Origin: Flexifilum sp963727545
GTDB taxonomy: Bacteria; Chloroflexota; Anaerolineae; Aggregatilineales; Phototrophicaceae
Assembly (NCBI GenBank): GCA_963727545.1
Contig: CAVSGS010000023.1
Location: 92,879-156,878 of the forward strand
DNA length: 64,000 bases
Reading direction: 5' to 3'
Shown here: positions 16,958 through 26,072 of the stretch, piece by piece
Numbering within the stretch: position 1 is the stretch's first letter
How the letters are laid out: the number at the start of each line of letters is the position of its first letter
Translations under genes and position numbers: made by a program
The notes under the pieces: model-generated
Databases searched by the model: none
Seen by the model: the letters and a program-made list of their open reading frames with translations, nothing else
What the model was told of the DNA's origin: nothing

Positions 16958-19195
16958 ATGATGGCACAACCGATGACCATTGCGCTGGCGGGTAACCCCA
17001 ACGTCGGCAAGAGCACTATTTTCAATGCGCTGACTGGTGCGCGTCAGCACGTCGGCAACTGGCCCGGCAAAACCGTTGAGAAAAAAGAAGGCTGGACGAC
17101 GATCGACGGTCAGGAAGTCATGGTGGTCGATCTGCCGGGGACGTACAGCCTCGCCGCCTATTCTGTCGAAGAGATCATCACCCGTGATTACCTCCTGCGC
17201 GATCATCCGGGCACGGTGGTCGCGGTGGTCGATGCGGCGAACCTCGAACGAAATCTCTATCTCGTTTGCCAACTGATCGAACTGGGCACGTCGATTGTGA
17301 TTGCGCTCAACATGAGCGACACGGCAAAGAGCCGCGGGCTGAGCATCGACACGGCAGCGCTGACAGCCGCGCTCGACGGGATACCGGTCGTCGAGACGGT
17401 CGGCAGTCGCGGGGTCGGCTTAGAAGCGCTGCGAACGGCGATCTTGCGCCGCCAGACCGACGATCACTGCTGCGTGCTCGAATACGGCGCGGTGCTCGAA
17501 CGCGAAATCGGTACGCTGCAAACGCTGATCGAGGCGAATCCGCCAACGAACAATGTTTACCCCGCGCGCTGGCTGGCGATCAAGCTGCTGGAGAACGACC
17601 CCGACATCCTCGCGCAAGTCGCCGGACGACAGCCGCTGCTGGCTGCGGCGACGGCTGCCATTGACCGGGTGACGACTGAACTCGGCGATGACCCGGAGAC
17701 CCTGCTGACTGATCGTCGTTACGGTTTCATCGGCGAGATCACCGCGACCGCTGTGACCCGCTCGGCGCAGACGAGCGAGACCGCTTCCGACCGTGCCGAC
17801 CAGATCGTCACGCACCGGATTTGGGGGCTGCCGATTTTCCTGCTCTTGATGTGGATCGTCTTTCAGATCACCGCCAACGTCAGCGCGCCGCTGGTTGACT
17901 GGATCGACGGCGTGATCACGGGACCGGTTACGCACTGGGTGGTTGCCTTGTTGGGTGCGGTCGGTTTGGGTGGTTCGTGGGTCGAATCGCTGCTGGTCAA
18001 CGGGATTATCGCTGGTGTGGGCGGCGTGCTGGTGTTCGTGCCGCTGCTGATGTTCCTCTACATCACCATCGCCGTGCTGGAGGACTCCGGCTACATGGCA
18101 CGCGCTGCCTTCGTCATGGATCGGGTGATGCGCGTCGTTGGTCTACACGGCAAGAGCTTCCTGCCGCTGCTGATCGGTTTCGGCTGTACCGTCCCGGCGG
18201 TCTACGCGACCCGGACGCTCGAAAATGAACAGGATCGCAAGCTGACCGGATTTCTGGCGACGTTCATGAGCTGCGGCGCTCGGCTGCCGGTTTACGTGCT
18301 GTTCGCGGCAGTGTTCTTCGGTGCGAACGCGGGCAACCTGATCTTTGCCCTCTACCTGTTAGGCATTGGCGTGGCGATGGTCACCGGACTGGTCTTCAAG
18401 CGGACGGTCTATCGCAGCACGCCGCCGCAGCCGTTCGTGATGGAGCTGCCGCCTTACCGCCTGCCGAATCCCAATACCGTGCTGACCCAGATGTGGGAGC
18501 GCACGCGCGGCTTTGTCCGCAAAGCCACGACCTTGATCCTCGCCTGTTCCGTCGTCGTGTGGCTGCTGATGGCGCTTCCGGCTAATCTGAACCTGAGCGA
18601 CTTCAGCAAGGTCGCGCCGAAGGAAAGCATGTTCGGCAGCATTGCCGGTGCGGTCGCGCCGATCTTCGCGCCGGCGGGTTTCGGCAACTGGCAAGCTGCC
18701 GGGTCGCTGATGACGGGCTTCGTCGCCAAGGAAGTCGTCGTCGGGACGATGAGCCAGATTTACGGCGGGGATGCTGCTGCAAGCCCGGGAGCTACCGCTG
18801 CGCCGTCGTTGGTTGAGGACGCCAAAACGATCGTCACGTCGTTGGGCGACGCGCTCGTGCTGACCGGGCAGGAGTTCATCAACATTGTGCCGCGCACGGT
18901 CAATCTCATCCCCGGCGTGAACCTGCCGCAGGCGAATTTCTTGGGCGCAGCCGACAACCAAGACGATACGTCGGTGCTGGGCTTGGCGCTCACCGGAGCG
19001 TTTACGCCGCTAGCGGCGGTCGCCTTCATGGTTTTCGTCCTCTTGTATACGCCGTGCATTACCGCGACCGCGGCGATGCGTCAGGAATTTGGCAACCGCT
19101 GGACCCTCTACCAAATCCTGTACACGACGACAGTCGCGTGGGTAGGGGCGGTGCTGGTCTATCAAGGTGGACTACTTCTAGGCTTGGTGAGGTAA
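16958..19195 (+). CDS. feoB: Ferrous iron transporter FeoB
   Basis: 745 residues. N-terminal G domain: P-loop GNPNVGKST (12-20), switch region GNWPGKTVEKKEG, DLPGTYSL, NMSD. A GDI-like helical region leads to the membrane domain with gate motifs (LIGFGCTVPAVYATRTL; SCGARLPVYVL) and the second Nucleoside_recognition-type segment FVAKEVVVGTMSQIYG. FeoB moves Fe(II) into the cytoplasm. ATG at 16958 is chosen because AAGGA precedes it and homology starts at once; the longer frame from 16883 overlaps feoA. Confidence 0.96.
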   Translation: MMAQPMTIALAGNPNVGKSTIFNALTGARQHVGNWPGKTVEKKEGWTTIDGQEVMVVDLPGTYSLAAYSVEEIITRDYLLRDHPGTVVAVVDAANLERNLYLVCQLIELGTSIVIALNMSDTAKSRGLSIDTAALTAALDGIPVVETVGSRGVGLEALRTAILRRQTDDHCCVLEYGAVLEREIGTLQTLIEANPPTNNVYPARWLAIKLLENDPDILAQVAGRQPLLAAATAAIDRVTTELGDDPETLLTDRRYGFIGEITATAVTRSAQTSETASDRADQIVTHRIWGLPIFLLLMWIVFQITANVSAPLVDWIDGVITGPVTHWVVALLGAVGLGGSWVESLLVNGIIAGVGGVLVFVPLLMFLYITIAVLEDSGYMARAAFVMDRVMRVVGLHGKSFLPLLIGFGCTVPAVYATRTLENEQDRKLTGFLATFMSCGARLPVYVLFAAVFFGANAGNLIFALYLLGIGVAMVTGLVFKRTVYRSTPPQPFVMELPPYRLPNPNTVLTQMWERTRGFVRKATTLILACSVVVWLLMALPANLNLSDFSKVAPKESMFGSIAGAVAPIFAPAGFGNWQAAGSLMTGFVAKEVVVGTMSQIYGGDAAASPGATAAPSLVEDAKTIVTSLGDALVLTGQEFINIVPRTVNLIPGVNLPQANFLGAADNQDDTSVLGLALTGAFTPLAAVAFMVFVLLYTPCITATAAMRQEFGNRWTLYQILYTTTVAWVGAVLVYQGGLLLGLVR

Positions 19196-19199
19196 GCGG

Positions 19200-19493
19200 A
19201 TGACGACGACACTGCGACAGGTTCTTGACCATTTCGAGCATCAATCGGCTGCGGTCTCGCTGCCCCAGATGGCGCGCGACCTCGGCATCGAGCGAACCAT
19301 GCTGGAAAGCATGATCGAGTACTGGATCCGCAAAGGGCGTTTGCGCGAAGTCAGCGCCCCCGCCTGCGATACCTGTGGCAGCGCGCAAGGCTGCCCCTTC
19401 ATCATGACGCTGCCGCGCCGCTACGAACTCGCCATCGGCGAGCCGCCGCGCGAGGTGTCCTACGGCTGCGATTCAGGTGGCACCCGCCATTGA
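19200..19493 (+). CDS. FeoC-like small winged-helix protein
   Basis: 97 residues, 4 bp after feoB. The first half is a winged helix (RQVLDHFEHQSAAVSLPQMARDLG), the second half has CDTCGSAQGC, a Cys cluster like the Fe-S-binding wing of FeoC. FeoC proteins are thought to protect or regulate FeoB in response to iron or oxygen. A further Cys in the tail (SYGCDSGG) is extra. Assignment rests on size, fold pattern and position. Confidence 0.8.
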   Translation: MTTTLRQVLDHFEHQSAAVSLPQMARDLGIERTMLESMIEYWIRKGRLREVSAPACDTCGSAQGCPFIMTLPRRYELAIGEPPREVSYGCDSGGTRH

Positions 19494-19527
19494 CCATTCC
19501 CCATCGGTGAGAGGTCGCCGGTATTTG

Positions 19528-19555
19528 AGGGGCACAGTGCGTTGTGCCCCTTTCG
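19528..19555 (+). terminator. Terminator of the feo operon
   Basis: Stem AGGGGCACA (19528-19536) with TGTGCCCCT (19543-19551), 6-base loop, then TTCG and CTTTATT. It belongs to the GGGGC hairpin family of this window. Confidence 0.7.
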
Positions 19556-19586
19556 CTTTATTCCCCTATTCGTAGATATGGATAAA

Positions 19587-19619
19587 TGTCATGGCGAATC
19601 GGTGTGCTGTCATGGCGAA
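19587..19619. promoter_or_regulatory. Pair of 12-bp direct repeats upstream of the radical SAM gene
   Basis: TGTCATGGCGAA occurs at 19587-19598 and 19608-19619, exactly 21 bp apart (two helical turns). It lies 117-149 bp before the radical SAM gene. This is the layout of a site for a regulator binding direct repeats; the regulator is unknown. Confidence 0.5.
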
Positions 19620-19735
19620 AATGTGATCAATCCCACTACGACGTTCAGCGGCAAAATCTTAATCTAATGGGGAAGCGACTGAGATTTCTGTAGATTTTCG
19701 CACATTTTCTGCGAACCGAGTGAGGAAAGTAGATC

Positions 19736-20911
19736 ATGCCTTATCCTGCTCCGCGCCTTGTGTTTTGGGAAACGACCGCTGGCTGCAATCTGCGCTGCAT
19801 CCACTGCCGCCGCGTGACCGTCGCCGATCAGCTCACGCCGCAAGACCTGACCACCGCCGAAGCCTTCCAGTTGATCGACGAGATCGCGGCAGTCGGTCGT
19901 CCGGTGTTCGTGCTGTCGGGCGGCGAACCACTGTTTCGCCCGGACATCTACGAGATCGCCCGCTACGCGACGGACGCGGGACTGCCGGTCGCGCTGGCGA
20001 CCAATGGCACGCTGGTCGATGATGCAGTGGCGCAGCGGATCAAGGACAGCGGGGTGAAGCGGGTCAGCATCTCGTTTGACGGTGCCGACGCCGCGACTCA
20101 CGATGCTTTTCGCGGATTAGCGGGTTCGTTCGAGGCGGCGATTCGGGGATTCCAAGCGCTGCGGCGCGTCGGGCTGCCGGTGCAGATCAACACGACGGTC
20201 GCGCGGCACAACGAGGCGCAGCTTGAACAGATGCGGACGCTCGCCAAAGATTTAGGTGCGGTCGGGCTGCACTTGTTTCTACTGGTTCCGGTCGGCTGTG
20301 GCGTCGAGATCGCCGACACGCAGATGATCAGCGCGCAGGAGTACGAGCGCGTGCTCAACTGGCTGTACGACGTGGAGCAGGAAGAACCCGATTTGCAGCT
20401 TAAGGCGACCTGTGCGCCGCATTACTTCCGGGTGATGCGGGTGCGCCGCGCCGAAGAACGGCGGCTCGGCATCGACCGTGAGCTACCGGCTAGTCACGAC
20501 CGCCAGTTGAACGGGCATAAGCAGTATATGCAGAATGGTCACCCGCAAGGCGCTAGCGGACACCCCGGCGGTCATCCCGGCGGATCGCCGATGCACGCGG
20601 CGACCAAGGGCTGCCTCGCCGGGACGGGCGTCAGCTTTATCTCGCATCGCGGCGAGGTCTTCCCCTGCGGCTATCTGCCGCTGGAAGCGGGCAACGTCCG
20701 GCAGCAGCCGTTCGGCGAGATTTGGCAGGACAGCCCGCTGTTCGCCGAAATGCGCAATCCTGATCTGCTGAAGGGCAAATGCGGCGTCTGCCAATTCAAG
20801 ACGCTGTGCAGCGGCTGTCGCGCCCGCGCCTACGGCGTCACCGGCGATCACTTGGCGGAAGAACCGTTCTGCGCTTACGAGCCGGAAACGCGGACAGTAC
20901 AGTTGACGTAG
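19736..20911 (+). CDS. Radical SAM/SPASM protein, AhbD-like (putative haem biosynthesis)
   Basis: 391 residues. The radical SAM cluster motif is CNLRCIHC (about residues 18-25), followed by VLSGGEPLFRPD and ISFDG. The C-terminal SPASM region has Cys in TKGCLAGTG, EVFPCGYLP, KGKCGVCQFKTLCSGCRA and FCAYE, giving auxiliary cluster ligands. The segment KATCAPHYFRVMR resembles AhbD, which decarboxylates Fe-coproporphyrin III to haem. A His/Gly-rich insert (about 262-283) precedes the SPASM domain. Position next to hemY/cgoX and the feo operon supports a haem role, but other SPASM maturases of this subfamily have unknown substrates. Confidence 0.75.
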   Translation: MPYPAPRLVFWETTAGCNLRCIHCRRVTVADQLTPQDLTTAEAFQLIDEIAAVGRPVFVLSGGEPLFRPDIYEIARYATDAGLPVALATNGTLVDDAVAQRIKDSGVKRVSISFDGADAATHDAFRGLAGSFEAAIRGFQALRRVGLPVQINTTVARHNEAQLEQMRTLAKDLGAVGLHLFLLVPVGCGVEIADTQMISAQEYERVLNWLYDVEQEEPDLQLKATCAPHYFRVMRVRRAEERRLGIDRELPASHDRQLNGHKQYMQNGHPQGASGHPGGHPGGSPMHAATKGCLAGTGVSFISHRGEVFPCGYLPLEAGNVRQQPFGEIWQDSPLFAEMRNPDLLKGKCGVCQFKTLCSGCRARAYGVTGDHLAEEPFCAYEPETRTVQLT

Positions 20912-20943
20912 CGCTTCTTACCTGCAATTCGAGGCTAGTTTGG

Positions 20944-20972
20944 GTAGGGGCAGAACTCAGTTCTGCCCCTAC
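20944..20972. repeat. GTAGGGGCAGAAC...GTTCTGCCCCTAC hairpin between convergent genes
   Basis: Nearly perfect inverted repeat (20944-20957 with 20959-20972) between the convergent radical SAM gene and hemY. It probably ends transcripts from both sides, although no U-run follows. Same family as at 1430, 51067 and 60789. Confidence 0.65.
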
Positions 20973-20980
20973 GGCGTTAT

Positions 20981-22411
20981 CTATTGAGAACCGACGACAG
21001 AAGCGATCCGCTCGACCAGCAGTTGCGACTGGTGGATGCAGTCGGGGACGCCGACGCCACGATAAGCGCTGCCGGTGACGTATAAGCCTTCGGGGAGGGC
21101 GGAATCGACCGCGTCGACGTCGTCAAGATGTCCGACGGCGTACTGAGGCGTTGCTTCCCGCCAGCGATAAATGCGCGTCAGCGTCGGCTCGGCAGTGATG
21201 CCGTAGATCGCGCGCAGTTGCGCGCGGACGACGCGAATCAGTTCGGTATCATCAAGGGTGACGGTCGCCGGACTGCGCGATCCACCGAAGAAGGCGCGCA
21301 GCAGCACGTAGCCATCAGGCGCGCGGTGATCGAACTTGATCGAGCTGACGGTCACGGCGTTGATCGGGCGCTTTTCGCCGCGTGGAATGACGACGCCGAA
21401 ACTCGACGGCAGCGAGACGTCCTCAGCGCGGTAGGCAAGCGAGACCGTTCCGGTGGTGACGTAGTGAATGTTGCCGATCAGGGCGGCGGCTTCCGGCGCG
21501 ATCGGGCGCAGTAAACTAGCCGTGATCGGGGCGGGCGTGGTGACGATGACGGCATCAACCTCAAGCGTGCTGCTATCGGCAAGCGTAAGCCGGTAGGTTC
21601 CATCAGGCGAAGACGCGATCTGATCGACGCGGGTGTTCAAGCGCAAGTCGCCGGTGAGCTTGTTGACGAGCGTGGTCACCAGAGATTCCATACCATTGCG
21701 AAATGAGACGAACATCGACGACGGTGTATTGCTTTTGGGCGCATTGCCGTTCGCGGCGGGTGGCGCTTGCCGCCGGGACTCAATCATCCCGCGGGTGAGA
21801 CTGCCGTATTTCTGCTCTAGCGTGCGGAAACGGGGGAAAGTCGCCAGCAAACTTTGATCGTCGGGGTCGGTGTTGTAGATGCCCGACATCAATGGTTCTG
21901 CCAGCTTGTCGAGTACTTCCGCGCCCAAGCGTCGCTTGACGAAATCCGCCAGCAACTCGTCGGCATCGCTCTGTCGGGGTGGGAGCAGTGGCTCGATTGC
22001 CATCCGCAGCTTGCCGGGGATCGAGATCAGCGGTGAGAGGACAAAGGGCAGAAACTTGGTCGGCACGATCAGCATCAAGCCGTCGGGCATCGGCGTCAGT
22101 CGTCCGCGATTGAGCACGAAGATTTTACGGCGGTCGTCGTTAGTGCCGATCAATTCGTCGCTTAAGCCGATGGCGCGGGCAAGCTGCGCCGCCCAAGGCT
22201 TCTGGGCGATAACTGAGTCCGGTCCCGCCTCGATCACGAAAGGCTGATCCGCGCCGCTGGGGACGATCTCGGTTTTGATCTTGCCGCCCCACCGATCCGA
22301 AGCTTCGAGCAGGGTATAGTCGATGCCGTGCTGCTGCAAGAACCATGCGGCACTCAAACCGCTGATACCGCCGCCGATCACGGCGATGCGTTTCGCTGTC
22401 ATTGCGTTCAT
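20981..22411 (-). CDS. hemY: Protoporphyrinogen/coproporphyrinogen III oxidase (HemY/CgoX)
   Basis: 476 residues. N-terminal FAD dinucleotide fold IAVIGGGISGLSAAWFLQ, then the family motif EASDRWGGKIKTE, EAGPDSVIAQKPWA, the long helical insert, and the C-terminal FAD motif GLYVTGSAYRGVGVPDCI. The enzyme oxidises protoporphyrinogen IX or, in the coproporphyrin-dependent route, coproporphyrinogen III, at the membrane surface. Homology cannot separate the two here. ATG 22411 is preferred (GGAAAG upstream) over a TTG at 22429. Convergent with the AhbD-like gene. Confidence 0.92.
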   Translation of the reverse strand: MNAMTAKRIAVIGGGISGLSAAWFLQQHGIDYTLLEASDRWGGKIKTEIVPSGADQPFVIEAGPDSVIAQKPWAAQLARAIGLSDELIGTNDDRRKIFVLNRGRLTPMPDGLMLIVPTKFLPFVLSPLISIPGKLRMAIEPLLPPRQSDADELLADFVKRRLGAEVLDKLAEPLMSGIYNTDPDDQSLLATFPRFRTLEQKYGSLTRGMIESRRQAPPAANGNAPKSNTPSSMFVSFRNGMESLVTTLVNKLTGDLRLNTRVDQIASSPDGTYRLTLADSSTLEVDAVIVTTPAPITASLLRPIAPEAAALIGNIHYVTTGTVSLAYRAEDVSLPSSFGVVIPRGEKRPINAVTVSSIKFDHRAPDGYVLLRAFFGGSRSPATVTLDDTELIRVVRAQLRAIYGITAEPTLTRIYRWREATPQYAVGHLDDVDAVDSALPEGLYVTGSAYRGVGVPDCIHQSQLLVERIASVVGSQ

Positions 22412-22636
22412 GGGCTTTCCATTGGTCAAGTCGGGTACAACGATACCAGAAATCGGCAGAATTTCAGCAGTGGTTTTAGCTGGTTTTATGAGGATTATCT
22501 ACAGGAAACTCAGTAAATAGGGTGGCTGGTTGGAAAACGGTGCTAAGCCCGCTTATGTCCAAATCGATTGGCGCGGTCGGGGTGGGTTACACTGAGTTTG
22601 TAACGTATCGGGAAATGTATCGGATAGGAGCGCGGA

Positions 22637-23563
22637 ATGGATACACGCAAAATCGGATCGCTGGATGTGACGGTGGTTGGGATTGGCTGCAATAACTTCG
22701 GGCGGCGGATCGATGCTGAGGCGGCGGCGGCGGTCGTCAATGCGGCGCTGGATGCGGGCGTGAACTTCTTCGATACTGCCGACGTTTACGGTGAGGGGCA
22801 GAGCGAGGAATTTCTGGCGCAGGCGCTCGGATCGCGCCGGAGCGAGGTCGTGATCGCGACCAAGTTTGGTCACGATATGCCGGGGCAGGGTAAGGGTGCG
22901 CATCCCGATTACATCAAGCAAGCCTGTGAGGCGAGCTTGCGTCGCCTGAACACCGACGTGATCGACCTCTACCAACTGCACACGCCCGACCCGACGGTGC
23001 CGCTCGCCGAGACGCTCGGCGCGCTGGATGATCTCGTCAAAGCCGGTAAAGTCCGCGAAATCGGCAGTTCGAATTTCTCCGCTGAGTTGATCCGCGAAGG
23101 CGAAGCGGGCGTGAAGCCGGGGGCGGCGCGCTTTGTCAGCGTGCAGAACTACTATAGTATGCTCCACCGCGAGCCGGAAGCGGAAGTACTGCCCGCGTGC
23201 GAGCACTTCGGGCTGGGATTTCTACCCTATTTCCCATTGGAGAGTGGCTTACTGACCGGCAAGTACCGGCTGGGACAGCCGACACCGCAGGGCGGACGGT
23301 TGAGCGACCGTACTTATGAAGATCGCTTCTTGAACGAGCCTAAGCTGGCGATTGTCGAGGAGTTGATCGCGTTCGCCGAGGGGCAGGGGCACACGATCCT
23401 TGAGTTGGCGATCTCATGGCTGGTGGCGAAGCCGGTCGTTGCGTCGGTGATCGCCGGAGCGACCAAACCGGCGCAGGTGGGGGCGAACGCGGCTGCGGCG
23501 GGCTGGCAGCTCAGTAACGACGAACTGGCGCAGGTGAATACGATCCTCGCCCGCTTGGATTGA
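22637..23563 (+). CDS. Aldo/keto reductase
   Basis: 308 residues. Typical AKR TIM barrel: NFFDTADVYGEGQSEEFL carries catalytic Asp and Tyr, IATKFG the Lys, YQLHTPDP the His, then EIGSSNFSAE and the NADPH-binding SVIAGATKPAQVGAN. These soluble enzymes reduce aldehydes, ketones or sugars with NADPH; many are protective. The substrate is unknown. ATG 22637 has TAGGAG upstream. Single gene, divergent from hemY. Confidence 0.92.
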   Translation: MDTRKIGSLDVTVVGIGCNNFGRRIDAEAAAAVVNAALDAGVNFFDTADVYGEGQSEEFLAQALGSRRSEVVIATKFGHDMPGQGKGAHPDYIKQACEASLRRLNTDVIDLYQLHTPDPTVPLAETLGALDDLVKAGKVREIGSSNFSAELIREGEAGVKPGAARFVSVQNYYSMLHREPEAEVLPACEHFGLGFLPYFPLESGLLTGKYRLGQPTPQGGRLSDRTYEDRFLNEPKLAIVEELIAFAEGQGHTILELAISWLVAKPVVASVIAGATKPAQVGANAAAAGWQLSNDELAQVNTILARLD

Positions 23564-23782
23564 TCGCTCCGGCTGGCGCTCCGGCGTTGATTTCGGTCGG
23601 TACATCCCCTACAATACGCGGTAGTTCGCCCCGATTTGTGGCGAAATGGCGACAAAAGATCCGTGTGTGATTTGGAAATAAGACGGTGATGGCGCTGCGA
23701 CGAGCAGCGCTTCTCCACCCCTCGCTGTTAAATTTCTTGTATAGTTCTAATCAATCGCTTCTAGTCAATCGGTAATCGTAAG

Positions 23783-23791
23783 TGCTATAAT
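23783..23791 (+). promoter_or_regulatory. Extended -10 promoter of tig-clpPX
   Basis: TGCTATAAT: perfect -10 TATAAT (23786-23791) with the TG extension, 38 bp before the tig start codon. No good -35 is seen, which fits an extended -10 promoter. Confidence 0.65.
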
Positions 23792-23829
23792 TTCCGAATT
23801 AGCACCAGCGCTCCTGCAAGGATAGACTC

Positions 23830-25458
23830 TTGAATATTCAAACTGAACGTCTCGAAGATCAAACTGCCCGGGTCACGGTTGAGGTCGATACCGAACGACT
23901 TGACGCAGCGAAACACAAAGCTGCTATCCAAATTTCTCGCAAGGTAAATATTCCCGGTTTTCGGAAGGGCAAAGTCCCGTATCGCGTGCTTGTCAACTAC
24001 GTTGGCGAACCGGCGATTCTGGATGACGCCCTTGAACTGCTGAGTCAGGACATTTACCGGGAAGTGATGCCCGAAACTGACCTCGATCCGTATGGTCCGG
24101 GTGTGCTGACCGACGTCAAGTCCGACCAGCCAACGCCGACCTTCATCTATCTCGTGCCGCTGCAGCCGTCGATTGACTTGGGTGATTATCGCGCGATCCG
24201 CCTGCCGCATGAGCCGGAACCGGTCGATGATGACATGGTCAACCGCGCCATGAAGAATCTGCAGGAGCAGGAAGCGGTCGTCGAGGAAAGCCAAGAACCG
24301 GCAGTCCTCAGCAATCGCCTGACGATGGACGTTCACAGTTTCATCCTCGATGCGCATGAAGAAGAGGAAGCTGATGAAGCGGCGGAAACCGAAACGCCAG
24401 CCGAAGCCAGCGTAGAAGCGGAAACCGACGTTGAGGACGAAGCGGCGGACGAGCACGAAGAACACGATCATGAACATGATCACGACCATCATCACGATGA
24501 TGACGAGGGCACGCCCTACATTCACGAACACGATCTGCGCTTGATCCTTGACGACGACGACGAACCGACCCCCGGCTTCAACGAGGCGTTGGTCGGCGCA
24601 ACGGTCGGCGAGGCGCGCGAGTTCACGCTCGACGTGCCGGATGATGCCGAGAAGTATCCGCAAGCAGCGGGTAAGCAGGTCAAGTACTACGTCACCGTCA
24701 AGAAGATCGAGTCGCTGACGCTGCCGGAACTGACCGACGAATTCGCAGCGCGCGTGACGAAAGATGAAGATGAACCGCTGACTTTGCTGCAACTCCGGGT
24801 GCGCGTTCGTGAGAACCTTGAGCAGCGCAGCAGCGAGGACTACGAGAGTGACTACGTTCGCCGCGCGCTTGATGAGATTGTCGAGCAGGCGGACATCAAG
24901 TACCCGGAGGCAATGGTCGCGGATCAGGTCGATCACTTCTTGCAAGACCTCGACCAGCGGCTGCGGCAGCAGGGGATCACGCTGCAGGACTACATGAAGA
25001 TTTACCAGAAGACCAACGACGATCTGTACAACGACTACCGCGATAACGCTGCCAAGACGGTCGAGCGCTCGCTGGTGCTGCGGACGCTGGCAGAGGTCGA
25101 ACAGATCGACGTGACCGGCGAGGACATCGACAACCAGATCGAATTGATCGTCGGGCAGTTCGACGATGAACGGCAGGACGTGATCCGTCAGATGTTCTTG
25201 AGCCAGCCGACCATGCGCGAGAGCGTCCTCAACGACCTGCTGCGCGACCGCGTGCTCGAACGCATCAGCCAGATTGCGCAGGGCGAAGCGCCGGAACCGG
25301 GCGTCGCCGAAATCAGCGACGAGGCTCAAGCCGAAATTGAAGTCGAAACCGAAGCGGAAGCAGTCGCCGAAGCGGCTGCCGAGGCTGCAACCGAAGCAAA
25401 CGAACAAACTCCCGAAACTGACGAAGAGAAGACCGATAACACAGAGGAGTCTGCCTAA
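23830..25458 (+). CDS. tig: Trigger factor with acidic histidine-rich insert
   Basis: 542 residues against about 430 in E. coli. Start is TTG at 23830 with AAGGA nine bases upstream; the protein then reads NIQTERLEDQTARVTVEV, the usual family start. Ribosome-docking motif NIPGFRKGKVP is at 40-50. The PPIase (FKBP) region is interrupted by an acidic stretch (about 177-230) with a His/Asp run at about 209-227 (HDHEHDHDHHHDDD), then PGFNEALVGATVGE. The chaperone C-domain follows, and the last 50 residues are a low-complexity Glu/Ala tail. The His run resembles the metal-binding tails of SlyD. First gene of tig-clpP-clpX, an arrangement conserved in many bacteria. Confidence 0.93.
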   Translation: MNIQTERLEDQTARVTVEVDTERLDAAKHKAAIQISRKVNIPGFRKGKVPYRVLVNYVGEPAILDDALELLSQDIYREVMPETDLDPYGPGVLTDVKSDQPTPTFIYLVPLQPSIDLGDYRAIRLPHEPEPVDDDMVNRAMKNLQEQEAVVEESQEPAVLSNRLTMDVHSFILDAHEEEEADEAAETETPAEASVEAETDVEDEAADEHEEHDHEHDHDHHHDDDEGTPYIHEHDLRLILDDDDEPTPGFNEALVGATVGEAREFTLDVPDDAEKYPQAAGKQVKYYVTVKKIESLTLPELTDEFAARVTKDEDEPLTLLQLRVRVRENLEQRSSEDYESDYVRRALDEIVEQADIKYPEAMVADQVDHFLQDLDQRLRQQGITLQDYMKIYQKTNDDLYNDYRDNAAKTVERSLVLRTLAEVEQIDVTGEDIDNQIELIVGQFDDERQDVIRQMFLSQPTMRESVLNDLLRDRVLERISQIAQGEAPEPGVAEISDEAQAEIEVETEAEAVAEAAAEAATEANEQTPETDEEKTDNTEESA

Positions 25459-25460
25459 AG

Positions 25461-26072
25461 ATGTTTCCCCAGAACGTTATCCCGATGGTGATCGAGCAGG
25501 GCAGCCGAGGCGAGCGCGCCTACGACATTTATTCGCTGCTCTTGAAGGAACGCATCGTCCTGCTCGGTACGCCGATCAACGACCAGATTGCCAACTTGAT
25601 GGTGGCGCAGCTATTGTTCCTGCAAAGCCAAGACCCTGAGCGCCAGATTCAGCTTTTCATCAATTCACCCGGCGGCGTGGTCTACTCCGGCATGGCGATC
25701 TACGACACGATGCAGCAGATCAGCGCGCCGGTGAGCACGACCGCCGTCGGTATCACCGCCAGCTTCGGCACGGTGCTGCTGACCGCCGGTGGTAAAGGGA
25801 TCCGTTATGCGCTGCCGAACGCCACCATCCACATGCACCAGCCGCTCGGCGGGGCACAGGGGCAGGCGTCAGACATCGTGATTCAGGCGAACGAAATCAT
25901 GCGCTTGAAAGAGCGCCTGAACGACATTCTCGTGTTTCACACCGGACGCGAGCGCGAAGTGATCGAGCGCGACACCGACCGCGATATTTATTTCGGTGCC
26001 CAGCAAGCCGTCGAATACGGCTTGATCGACTCGGTGCTGGAGAGCGCTAAAGTAGGAATGGAAAGCAAGTGA
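25461..26072 (+). CDS. clpP: ATP-dependent Clp protease proteolytic subunit
   Basis: 203 residues, usual ClpP length. Catalytic Ser101 in GITASFGTVLL, His126 in ATIHMHQPLGG, and Asp in ERDTDRDIYFGAQQAVEYGLID. INSPGG oxyanion strand is present. GITASFG replaces the more common GMAASMG. It forms a tetradecameric chamber fed by ClpX. It starts 2 bp after tig and its stop overlaps the GTG of clpX. Confidence 0.96.
   Translation: MFPQNVIPMVIEQGSRGERAYDIYSLLLKERIVLLGTPINDQIANLMVAQLLFLQSQDPERQIQLFINSPGGVVYSGMAIYDTMQQISAPVSTTAVGITASFGTVLLTAGGKGIRYALPNATIHMHQPLGGAQGQASDIVIQANEIMRLKERLNDILVFHTGREREVIERDTDRDIYFGAQQAVEYGLIDSVLESAKVGMESK

Noticed and set aside
23785..25407. 540-residue open frame on the minus strand opposite tig
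   Set aside because: It mirrors the trigger factor gene exactly; the opposite frame is open because of codon bias. It has no ribosome site or known motif.
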